Below, piece after piece: positions 1 through 5,662 of a stretch of DNA of 6,857 bases. Positions within the stretch are counted from its first letter, which is position 1. Every line of letters starts with the position of its first letter. Source of the DNA: Candidatus Aquidulcis sp. (lineage in GTDB: Bacteria; Chloroflexota; Anaerolineae; Anaerolineales; E44-bin32); assembly GCA_020723365.1 (NCBI GenBank), contig DYJB01000128.1, forward strand, positions 1,341 to 8,197, read 5' to 3'. Below the pieces are notes generated by a model. That model saw only the letters and a program-made list of their open reading frames with translations. It was not told the origin of the DNA and searched no databases. Both the position numbers and the translations under genes were made by a program.

Positions 1-796
1 GCTTGCGGATGCCGGCCTTCGCCTCGTCTAGGCTCAGCCGGCCGCCCACCACCTCCACCAACGCAGGGTATCCGATGGCGGAGAAGGCCGGCGCCGCAGG
101 GTCGAGGCCGGCCGCCAGGAGCCGTCTGACTTCCTCCACCCATCCGGCGCGCAGCATGTCCTCCAGGCGGGCATCGATGCGGGCATACAGCTCCGCCCGC
201 GGCAACCAGAGTCCCAGGCACAGGATGCGATACGGGAGCGGGGCGCGCCGGCGCTGGTCGGACGCGGGTGCGCCCGTCAGCTCGTAGATCTCGAGCGCCC
301 GGATCACGCGCCGCACGTTGCGCGCGTCGATGCGCTCGGCGCTGTCCGGATCCACACTGCGCAGCCGCCCGTGCAGCGCCTCGCCGCCCAAGCGCCGGGC
401 TTCGTCCTCCAGGCGCAGGCGGGCGGCGGAGGGAGGGCCCCCTCCGGCAGGAGGCTCCCAGCCCTCCAGCAGGGCGCGTATGTACTGGCCTGTCCCGCCG
501 ACCACCAGAGGGAGCCGGCCGCGGCCGGAGATATCCGCCGCCGCCTCCAGGACGGCGCGGCGCACTTGCGCCAGGCTCCAGACATCGCCTGGATCGGCGA
601 CGTCGACCAGATGGTGGCGCACTCGCTGCCGCTCCCCGGGGGTCGGCTTGGCGGTGCCGATATCCAGTCCCCGGTACAGCAGGCGCGAATCGGCCGAGAC
701 GATCTCGGCCTGCAGGCGCTCGGCCAGCACGATCGCCGCCTCGGTCTTGCCGACGGCCGTCGGCCCCACCAGCAAGACGAGCGGAGGGAGGCTCAC
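1..796 (-). CDS. miaA: tRNA dimethylallyltransferase MiaA (3' end beyond window)
   Basis: MiaA transfers a dimethylallyl group to N6 of A37 in tRNAs that read UNN codons; it acts in the cytoplasm. The frame stays open from a GTG at 796 to the left edge, giving 265 residues of a family usually 300-320 long, so about the last 45 are missing. Visible motifs are the P-loop GPTAVGKT (11-18), SADS with catalytic-type Asp36, YRGLDIGTAKP (41-51), HHLVDVADP (61-69), VGGTGQYIRALLEGW (99-113, catalytic-type Thr102), DARNVRRVIRALEI (157-170) and AIGYPAL (240-246). The GTG start overlaps the TGA of the upstream yraN by 4 bases and has a GGAG ribosome site (802-805) 5 nt before it, so translation is probably coupled. 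Residue 39 is Leu where many homologues have Gln in the S-R-Q-x-Y stretch; this position varies. Identification is firm. Confidence 0.96.
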   Translation of the reverse strand, partial: MSLPPLVLLVGPTAVGKTEAAIVLAERLQAEIVSADSRLLYRGLDIGTAKPTPGERQRVRHHLVDVADPGDVWSLAQVRRAVLEAAADISGRGRLPLVVGGTGQYIRALLEGWEPPAGGGPPSAARLRLEDEARRLGGEALHGRLRSVDPDSAERIDARNVRRVIRALEIYELTGAPASDQRRRAPLPYRILCLGLWLPRAELYARIDARLEDMLRAGWVEEVRRLLAAGLDPAAPAFSAIGYPALVEVVGGRLSLDEAKAGIRK

Positions 797-1164
797 GCGC
801 GCTCCGCGCGCACGGCGTCGACGAAGTGCTCGAGCTGTGCGAGGCGCGGGCCGCGGGCGGCCGTGATGGCGATGACGTCGATGCGCCAATCGCGATCAGC
901 GAGCTGGCTCGCTTCCAGATAGGACAGAGCGGCCTGCACCAGGTGGCGGGCCTTTGCGGCGGAGACGGCCTCTTCGGGGCGGCCAAACGCGGTTGAGCGG
1001 CGTGTCTTGACCTCGACGAAGACCAGCATCGCTTCGATTTCGGCCACAAGGTCGAGTTCGCCTTCGGGGCAGCGCCAGTTGCTGGCGAGCAATGTGTAGC
1101 CCTGGGCGAGCAAGTGCTCGCGCGCCCGCGCCTCGCCCCAGGCGCCCAGCGAAGCAGGGCTCAC
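793..1164 (-). CDS. yraN: YraN/UPF0102 family nuclease-fold protein
   Basis: This 123-residue protein belongs to UPF0102 (YraN), a restriction-endonuclease-like fold family of poorly known function. From the chosen start the typical order is visible: LGAWGEARAREHLLAQGY (helical N-terminus), then NWRCPEGELDLVA and LVFVEVKTRRS, which supply the Glu/Asp and E-V-K residues of the PD-(D/E)XK-like core. These are followed by FGRPEEAVSAAKARHL and WRIDVIAI. No key residue is missing. I chose the GTG at 1164 because it forms a 4-base GTGA overlap with the stop of the upstream glycosyltransferase, the same arrangement used by miaA downstream. A GTG at 1191 in the same frame would add nine residues (VGARRGPLD) not typical of the family. 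No ribosome site is evident before 1164, which fits reinitiation. The family is sure; the function is not. Confidence 0.93.
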   Translation of the reverse strand: MSPASLGAWGEARAREHLLAQGYTLLASNWRCPEGELDLVAEIEAMLVFVEVKTRRSTAFGRPEEAVSAAKARHLVQAALSYLEASQLADRDWRIDVIAITAARGPRLAQLEHFVDAVRAERA

Positions 1165-2357
1165 GTCAAGCGGTCCACGACGCGCTCCCACAGCATACGC
1201 GTCCGCCGCTCGCGGCGCGGCCGCTCCGCCACCAGCTTCTCGTACTGCTGGAGCAGCCTGGCATTTGTGCGCTCGATGGCGTACTCCTCGGCCGCCAGGC
1301 GGGCGCGGCCGCCCATCTCTGCGCGGCGGGCCGGCTCGGCCACCAGGCGGGTCATCTTGGCCGTGAAGGCCGGCAGATCCTCCGTGCTCAGGTAGCCGGT
1401 CTGGCCGTCCTCGACCGTGTCCTCGATCCCGGGTGAGGCGATTCCCAGGACCGGCAGTCCCGAAGCCATGGCTTCGATCACCGACAAGGGATGGACCTCC
1501 GTCACGGAGGCGGTGACAAACGCATCCGCCATCGCCAGGTAGCGCGGCAGCTCGGCATAGTCGACCAGGCCGGCGAAGGCGACGCGCCCCCGCAGCCCCG
1601 ACCGGCTGACCTGGTCCTCCAGGTTGTCGCGCTCGGGTCCATCACCGACCAGGACCAGACGAGCCTCCGGGAAGGCGGCCGCCACGCCGGCGAAGGCGCG
1701 CACCAGGAAGGTCAGGTTCTTTTCCGGCCCCAGCCGCCCGACATTGATCAACGTCACGCCGCCCGATTGGAGACCGACCCTCTCGGGAGTGACCGGCGCG
1801 CCCACGCGGCGAAACGGCTCAAGCTCGACACCGTTGGGAAGGACGACGATCGGGGAGCGGACGCCCAAGCCCTCCAGGACGCGCCGCAGCCCGTGAGACG
1901 GCGCGATGACCTGATCGACCTCGCGGCACAGCCAGGGCATGTACGCCTGCAGGAAGGCCGCCCCGATCTGTTCGGGCAGCACCGGCAGGTAGGCCTGGGC
2001 ATACAGGTCGTAGCGCGTGTGGTTGGTGAAGAGCACGGGGATGTTGTAGGGGCGGCAGTAGCGGATGGCCAGGCGGGCGCTCAGGAAGGGGTGATGCGCG
2101 TGAACGACATCCATCGACTGGAGCTGCCGGCGCACGCGCCGCGGGTAGCGGAAGCTGAGGTAGGCGCCCGTTTCCGCAACGGGTATGCCCGGGGCGCGGA
2201 CTACGTTGGCCTCATCGTCGACGACGTCGTCGTCGCCGAAGGTGAACACGAAGACCTCATGGCCGGCCTGCTCCAGGATGCGCTTATTCAGGGCGATATA
2301 GTTGGTCACGCCGCTGACATGGGGCTTGTACAGGTCGGCCATCATGCCGATGCGCAT
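1161..2357 (-). CDS. Glycosyltransferase, GT4-type (GT-B fold)
   Basis: This 398-residue cytoplasmic or membrane-associated enzyme is predicted to move a sugar from a nucleotide donor to a lipid or glycan. The N-terminal acceptor domain begins MRIGMMADLYKPHVSGVTNY, with the glycine-rich loop of GT4 enzymes, and includes HAHHPFLSARLAIRY (86-100) and TNHTRYDLY (111-119). The C-terminal donor domain has the linker LPNGVELEPF (173-182), NVGRLGPEKN (205-214, with R208 and K213 placed to bind donor phosphates), LVGDGPERDNLE (236-247) and the E-x7-E motif E287/E295 in TEVHPLSVIEAMASGLPV. The pattern resembles diacylglycerol glucosyltransferases and PimB-like mannosyltransferases, but the substrate cannot be read from sequence. 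The ATG has an AGGAG site 6 nt upstream (2364-2368). It is the first gene of the unit with yraN and miaA. The C-terminal tail (379-397) is Arg-rich, which may aid membrane contact. Confidence 0.92.
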   Translation of the reverse strand: MRIGMMADLYKPHVSGVTNYIALNKRILEQAGHEVFVFTFGDDDVVDDEANVVRAPGIPVAETGAYLSFRYPRRVRRQLQSMDVVHAHHPFLSARLAIRYCRPYNIPVLFTNHTRYDLYAQAYLPVLPEQIGAAFLQAYMPWLCREVDQVIAPSHGLRRVLEGLGVRSPIVVLPNGVELEPFRRVGAPVTPERVGLQSGGVTLINVGRLGPEKNLTFLVRAFAGVAAAFPEARLVLVGDGPERDNLEDQVSRSGLRGRVAFAGLVDYAELPRYLAMADAFVTASVTEVHPLSVIEAMASGLPVLGIASPGIEDTVEDGQTGYLSTEDLPAFTAKMTRLVAEPARRAEMGGRARLAAEEYAIERTNARLLQQYEKLVAERPRRERRTRMLWERVVDRLT

Positions 2358-2363
2358 CGATCA

Positions 2364-2368
2364 CTCCT
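2364..2368 (-). promoter_or_regulatory. Ribosome binding site of the glycosyltransferase gene
   Basis: On the minus strand AGGAG lies 6 nt before the ATG at 2357. It supports that start over the in-frame ATGs at codons 5 and 6. Confidence 0.75.
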
Positions 2369-2380
2369 GCCTTCCCCCGA

Positions 2381-2409
2381 AGCATATGCGCCTGCGGAGG
2401 CGCCGTCAA
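2381..2409 (-). promoter_or_regulatory. Sigma70-type promoter of the glycosyltransferase-yraN-miaA unit
   Basis: Read on the minus strand, TTGACG (2404-2409) is followed after 17 bp by TATGCT (2381-2386), a good match to the -35/-10 consensus with ideal spacing. Transcription would start near 2374, giving a short leader of about 17 nt that carries the AGGAG ribosome site. The spacer is almost wholly filled by an inverted repeat listed separately. Assignment rests on consensus match and position only. Confidence 0.68.
2388..2403. repeat. Perfect inverted repeat within promoter spacer
   Basis: GCGCCT and AGGCGC are perfect inverted 6-bp arms separated by 4 bp (GCGG). The repeat occupies 16 of the 17 spacer bases between the predicted -35 and -10 boxes of the minus-strand promoter. 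That is where a dimeric repressor or a spacer-distorting activator would bind. In such GC-rich DNA a 6-bp palindrome can also arise by chance. Confidence 0.5.
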
Positions 2410-2459
2410 GCCGTCCCGGCCGCCGCCGATCCCCGCCGCCACCCGGCCGGGGCCGCGCG

Positions 2460-2488
2460 TTGACTCCGCCCGCCATCCGGACTAGACT
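2460..2488 (+). promoter_or_regulatory. Sigma70-type promoter of the cNMP-domain gene
   Basis: TTGACT (2460-2465) and TAGACT (2483-2488) are spaced by exactly 17 bp. Transcription would begin near 2495, leaving a leader of about 23 nt before the ATG at 2518. It lies back to back with the minus-strand promoter at 2381-2409, with about 50 bp between their -35 boxes, so the two units form a divergent pair. Confidence 0.7.
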
Positions 2489-2517
2489 CCTGCCACTCTG
2501 CGTCAAGCCGGCGGCGC

Positions 2518-3030
2518 ATGTCCAACGTTCACATCCTTCAGCAGACCGACATCTTCTTCGAGTTCGACCCCAACCAGCTGGCGCAGGTGGCGGCGCTGTG
2601 CGGGGAGCGGCGCGCTGGCGTCGGCGACTGGATCTTCGAGGAGAACTCGGCCAGCGATGAGCTGTACGTCATCGCCCAGGGCGAAATCGAGATCCTGGTC
2701 GACCCGTCGCTGGTGGGCGACCGCACCGGCTCCCCCAGCCGGCCAACGACCATCGCCACGCTGCGACGCGGGCAATCCTTCGGCGAAGTGGCCCTGGTGG
2801 ACCAAGGCGTGCGCTCGGCCGGCGCTCGCTCCGCCAGCCATGACACCCACCTGCTCGTGATCCCCCGCCAGAACCTGATGGACCTGTGCACCCGCGATCC
2901 CACCCTCGGCTTTCGGCTGATGCGCAACCTGGCAGCCGACCTGGCGACCAAGATGCGCAACACCGACCTGCGGATCCGGGAGGAGCTCCTGCTCGCCCAA
3001 CGGGGCGCCCGCCCGACGACGGATAGTTGA
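2518..3030 (+). CDS. Cyclic nucleotide-binding domain protein lacking HTH
   Basis: This 170-residue cytoplasmic protein is a single CRP/FNR-type beta-barrel sensor domain. Seen in order are an N-terminal segment (LQQTDIFFEFDPNQL, 7-21), the barrel strand GDWIFEENSASDELYVIAQGEIEIL (36-60), and the phosphate-binding cassette region GQSFGEVALVDQGVRSAGARS (85-105). In the last, FGE (88-90) and Arg99-Ser100 occupy the positions that contact cAMP or cGMP. A long helix follows (about 128-160, LGFRLMRNLAADLATKMRNTDLR), like the CRP dimerisation helix. The protein stops there: CRP-family regulators run about 200-230 residues and carry a helix-turn-helix that is absent here. It may therefore sense a nucleotide and act through a partner, or serve as a structural module. 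About 13 residues (63-75) sit as a longer loop before the cassette. There is no clear ribosome site before the ATG. Confidence 0.85.
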   Translation: MSNVHILQQTDIFFEFDPNQLAQVAALCGERRAGVGDWIFEENSASDELYVIAQGEIEILVDPSLVGDRTGSPSRPTTIATLRRGQSFGEVALVDQGVRSAGARSASHDTHLLVIPRQNLMDLCTRDPTLGFRLMRNLAADLATKMRNTDLRIREELLLAQRGARPTTDS

Positions 3031-3056
3031 CTTCGGCAGCGGAGCCGCTGTAGAAT
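3027..3056 (+). promoter_or_regulatory. Sigma70-type promoter of the liv operon
   Basis: TTGACT (3027-3032) and TAGAAT (3051-3056) are spaced by 18 bp. The -35 box contains the TGA stop (3028-3030) of the preceding gene. The initiation point would be near 3063, about 165 nt before the livJ ATG. The box sequences closely match those of the promoter at 2460-2488, which raises confidence in both. Confidence 0.7.
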
Positions 3057-3062
3057 CCCACT

Positions 3063-3229
3063 ATTGGGACCGATGTATGGGTGGTCGGCGGGGCTGGTTG
3101 CCGCCCAAGGCCCTTATCCCCAGGGGGGCCGAAAGGAGGGCGCGATCGCACAGCGTTAAGGTTCGGCAGACCGAGGTGATCCGGGGCCGCTCAGGCCCCT
3201 GTGCTCATTCAGAGGAGGAGGCAGAATCT
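3063..3229 (+). promoter_or_regulatory. Long 5' leader of livJ
   Basis: About 165 nt lie between the predicted transcription start and the livJ ATG. Visible elements are a 6-bp GC stem (GGGGCC 3183-3188 / GGCCCC 3194-3199, 5-nt loop) just upstream of the ribosome site, and a weaker possible stem (GGCCC 3109-3113 / GGGCC 3126-3130). A short TCGG/CCGA stem sits near 3162-3173. No T-run follows the GC stem, so a simple terminator-attenuator is not evident, and I recognise no riboswitch class. The livJ frame is open upstream to an ATG at 3077, but the lipoprotein signal and ribosome site place the real start at 3230. Confidence 0.45.
3211..3221 (+). promoter_or_regulatory. Strong ribosome binding site of livJ
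   Basis: AGAGGAGGAGG is a near-perfect purine-rich Shine-Dalgarno run ending 8 nt before the ATG at 3230. It decides the start against the upstream in-frame ATG at 3077 and suggests heavy translation, as expected for a binding protein made in excess over its permeases. Confidence 0.85.
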
Positions 3230-4420
3230 ATGAAACGCACGTTGATCGCGCTATCCGTTCTCGTGGCCCTGAGCATGCTCCTGACCGCCTGCGGCGGGGG
3301 CGCTGCCGGCGGCGTCATCAAGGTCGCCACGCAGAGCCCGCTCTCCGGCGGCCAGTCGGCCATCGGCGTCGATATCAAGAACGGCGCCGAGCTGGCCCTC
3401 GAGCAGCTGAAAGGCCCGCTGGAGGAGATGGGCTTCACCGTCCAGCTCGCTCCGTACGATGATCAGGCCAACCCGGACAACGGCGTCGCCAATGCCAAGC
3501 AGATCGTCGCCGATCCGGCCGTCCTGTGCGTCGTCGGGCACTACAACTCGGGCGTCCAGATCCCCTCGTCCGAGGAGTACCACGCCGCCGGGCTGGCGAA
3601 CGTCTCCCCGGCCAACACCAACCCGAGGGTGACGACCCGAGGCTATCTTGAGGTCAATCGGATCGTCGGGCGCGATGACGTTCAGGGTGTGGTGGCGGCC
3701 GACTTCGCCGCCTCGAAGGGCGTCAAGAGCGTGTATGTCCTGCACGACAAGACGGCCTACGGCCAGGGCATCGCCGAGTTCTTCCGGATCGAGGCCGAAG
3801 CCAAGGGCATGCAGGTCCTGGGCTTCGAAGGCACCGAGGAGAAGGCCAACTTCGACGCCCTGCTGACGCCGCTGCTGGCCGCCAATCCGGACGCCGTATT
3901 CTTCGGCGGCATCTACGACCAGATCGCGGTCTTCATCAAGCAGGCGCGCGAGAAGGGCTACATGGGCATCTTCGTCAGCGATGACGGCTTCGACTCACCC
4001 GAAGCGGTCAACATCGCCGGCGAGGCGATCGTGGCGGGCGGCGGCACCTACTACTCGACGGTCGCCGGCCCGGCCATCCTGTATCCCGGCACGGCCAAGT
4101 TCCAGGAAGACTTCGCGGCCAAGTACGGCGCCGGCCCCAAGCCGTTCGCCGCGCAGGGCTACGACGCCATGGCCATCTGCCTGAAGGCGATCGAGGACGC
4201 CGCCACGGCCGCCGGCAATAAACTGCCGGAACGGGGCGCCGTGGCGACTGCCGTCCGGGCCCTGAAGGACTTCCCCGGCATTACCGGCACGATCAACTTC
4301 AACGCCATCGGCGACCTGACGACGGCCAAGTACTTCGTCATTCAGGTGGCCTCCGCCGATCCGGCGAAGTGGAACGACAACCCGGTGGCCGAGACGCTGG
4401 ACATCGCGCCGCCTGAGTAA
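3230..4420 (+). CDS. livJ: Branched-chain amino acid-type ABC substrate-binding lipoprotein
   Basis: This 396-residue extracytoplasmic receptor belongs to the Leu/Ile/Val-binding (Peripla_BP_6, type I fold) family and delivers ligand to the LivHM channel. MKRT and a hydrophobic stretch (5-18) lead to the lipobox LTAC with Cys21, followed by a Gly-rich tether, so the mature protein should be lipid-anchored. Typical family segments follow: ATQSPLSGGQSAIGVDIKNG (33-52), Q-x-V-A-D-P-A-V (91-98), VGHYNSGVQIPSS (102-114), VSPANTNP (125-132), GRDDVQG (147-153), DKTAYGQG (173-180), FGGIYDQI (225-232), DDGFDSP (251-257) and AAQGYDAM (307-314). The GHxxSG and SPxxTNP loops are where family members hold the amino acid alpha-carboxylate and amino groups. 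The ligand may be Leu/Ile/Val or another amino acid, amide or urea-like solute. It is first in the operon, behind a promoter at 3027-3056 and a strong ribosome site. Confidence 0.94.
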   Translation: MKRTLIALSVLVALSMLLTACGGGAAGGVIKVATQSPLSGGQSAIGVDIKNGAELALEQLKGPLEEMGFTVQLAPYDDQANPDNGVANAKQIVADPAVLCVVGHYNSGVQIPSSEEYHAAGLANVSPANTNPRVTTRGYLEVNRIVGRDDVQGVVAADFAASKGVKSVYVLHDKTAYGQGIAEFFRIEAEAKGMQVLGFEGTEEKANFDALLTPLLAANPDAVFFGGIYDQIAVFIKQAREKGYMGIFVSDDGFDSPEAVNIAGEAIVAGGGTYYSTVAGPAILYPGTAKFQEDFAAKYGAGPKPFAAQGYDAMAICLKAIEDAATAAGNKLPERGAVATAVRALKDFPGITGTINFNAIGDLTTAKYFVIQVASADPAKWNDNPVAETLDIAPPE

Positions 4421-4436
4421 TCCGGACCACGTTCAA

Positions 4437-4463
4437 CCGGCCCCCTCCTCCGGAGGGGGCCGG
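4437..4463 (+). terminator. Strong intergenic hairpin between livJ and livH
   Basis: A perfect 12-bp stem (CCGGCCCCCTCC 4437-4448 / GGAGGGGGCCGG 4452-4463) closes a 3-nt loop, starting 16 nt after the livJ stop. It is followed by ATCCTATCCCCC rather than a T-run, so full intrinsic termination is unlikely. Its likely role is partial termination or protection of the livJ mRNA 3' end, raising binding protein over permease levels, as is common in binding-protein transport operons. The hairpin is seen directly; its role is inferred. Confidence 0.7.
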
Positions 4464-4485
4464 ATCCTATCCCCCGGGTGCCATC

Positions 4486-5661
4486 ATGCTGCGACGCTTC
4501 GGGTCTGCCTACCTGCGGGAACTCATCCGCCCCCTCGTGCAGATGACCGCCTTCGTGCTCGCCAGCGGGGCCATCCTTTCGACCGTGATGGTGATCCTGG
4601 CGCTGCTCCTGCGCGGGTCGGCGGCCGATGAGGCGCTGCTGGCCCGCAACGGCACGGACCTGTTGACCTTCACGCTCTCCAACCTGCCTCAGGTGCTGAT
4701 CGACAGCGTCACCCTCGGCTTTGTCTACGCCGCCATCGCCCTCGGGTACTCGATGGTGTATGGCGTTCTTGAGTTCATCAACTTCGCCCACAGCGAGATC
4801 TTCGCCACCGGCGCCTTCATCGGCGTCGAGTTCCTGATCATCCTCGAGGGCGCCGGCCGATTGGACGGGGTCGGCAACCTGCTGGCCTACACGTGGCTGG
4901 TGGTGGCCATCGTGCTGGGCATGGTGGGAGCCGGCCTGCTGGCGACGGGTGTCGAACGGATCGCCTACCGGCCGCTGCGAGGCGCACCCCGCCTCGTCCC
5001 CCTCATCTCGGCCATCGGCGTCTCCTTCTTCCTGCAGGACGCCATCCGCATGATCGAGAGCCTGACCACGGGACAGTTCCACCGCATCATCCCGACCTTC
5101 GGCAACTTCGACCAGCGCATCCTGCTGGGCAACATCCCGCTCTCCACCGGCGCCATCGAGATCGGCATCCAGGTCAAGTCGGTGATTGTGATCGTGGGCG
5201 CCATGCTGATGCTGATCGGCCTGAACATCCTGGTCAACGCCACCAAGGTGGGCAAGGCCATCCGGGCCGTGGCGCAGGACCGGCCCACGGCCAGCCTGAT
5301 GGGGATCAACGTCAACCGCATCATCTCCCTGACCTTCCTGGTCGGCGGCGCGCTGGGCGGGGCAGCCGGGGTTTTGTATGCGCTCAAGTTCACCCGCATC
5401 GATCCCTTCGTGGGCTTCTTCCCGGGCCTGAAGGCCTTCACGGCCGCCGTCCTGGGCGGGATCGGGAACCTGACGGGCGCGCTGCTGGGGGGAGTGGTCC
5501 TCGGCATGCTGGAAAACTTCGCCGGCGCCTACCTCTCGGCCTTCACCATGGGCGCGGCGGGCGCCGAGTACAAGGACATCCTCGCATTCGCCATCCTGAT
5601 CCTGGTGCTGATCTTCCGGCCATCCGGGCTGCTCGGCGAACAGGTTGGGCAGAAGGCCTAG
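4486..5661 (+). CDS. livH: Branched-chain amino acid ABC transporter permease LivH
   Basis: This 391-residue inner-membrane permease is one half of the HAAT-family channel. Conserved LivH segments run from about residue 70: IDSVTLGFVYAAIALGYSMVYG (72-93), INFAHSEIFATGAFIG (98-113), VERIAYRPLRGAPRLVPLISAIG (156-178) and GKAIRAVAQDRPTASLMGI (256-274, the cytoplasmic loop that docks on the ATPase). FLVGGALGGAAGVLYAL (284-300), AFTAAVLGGIGNLTGALLGG (317-336) and the C-terminal helix ILAFAILILVLIFRPSGLLG (365-384) follow. Family members are usually about 290-300 residues; here about 65 extra N-terminal residues contain a hydrophobic helix (about 17-44) and a polar stretch. The coding signal looks continuous from the ATG at 4486, which follows the intergenic hairpin by 22 nt, though no strong ribosome site precedes it. 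A later start, such as the TTG at codon 60, cannot be ruled out. Only 1 nt separates its stop from livM. Confidence 0.93.
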   Translation: MLRRFGSAYLRELIRPLVQMTAFVLASGAILSTVMVILALLLRGSAADEALLARNGTDLLTFTLSNLPQVLIDSVTLGFVYAAIALGYSMVYGVLEFINFAHSEIFATGAFIGVEFLIILEGAGRLDGVGNLLAYTWLVVAIVLGMVGAGLLATGVERIAYRPLRGAPRLVPLISAIGVSFFLQDAIRMIESLTTGQFHRIIPTFGNFDQRILLGNIPLSTGAIEIGIQVKSVIVIVGAMLMLIGLNILVNATKVGKAIRAVAQDRPTASLMGINVNRIISLTFLVGGALGGAAGVLYALKFTRIDPFVGFFPGLKAFTAAVLGGIGNLTGALLGGVVLGMLENFAGAYLSAFTMGAAGAEYKDILAFAILILVLIFRPSGLLGEQVGQKA

Positions 5662-5662
5662 C

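Noticed and set aside
268..996. Plus-strand open frames opposite miaA and yraN
   Set aside because: Arg/Ala/Pro-rich translations with no domain; the minus strand carries clear MiaA and YraN motifs.
2215..2237. Imperfect GTC/GAC trinucleotide run
   Set aside because: It encodes the acidic stretch GDDDVVDDE inside the glycosyltransferase in the correct frame; a short codon-level repeat rather than a DNA element.
1491..2660. 389-codon plus-strand open frame opposite the glycosyltransferase and running into the cNMP gene
   Set aside because: It lies antisense to a well-supported enzyme, crosses a divergent promoter region and ends inside another gene; no recognisable motif.
3077..3229. N-terminal extension of livJ from the in-frame ATG at 3077
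   Set aside because: The lipoprotein signal peptide and its strong ribosome site place the start at 3230; an extra 51 polar residues before the signal sequence would be abnormal.
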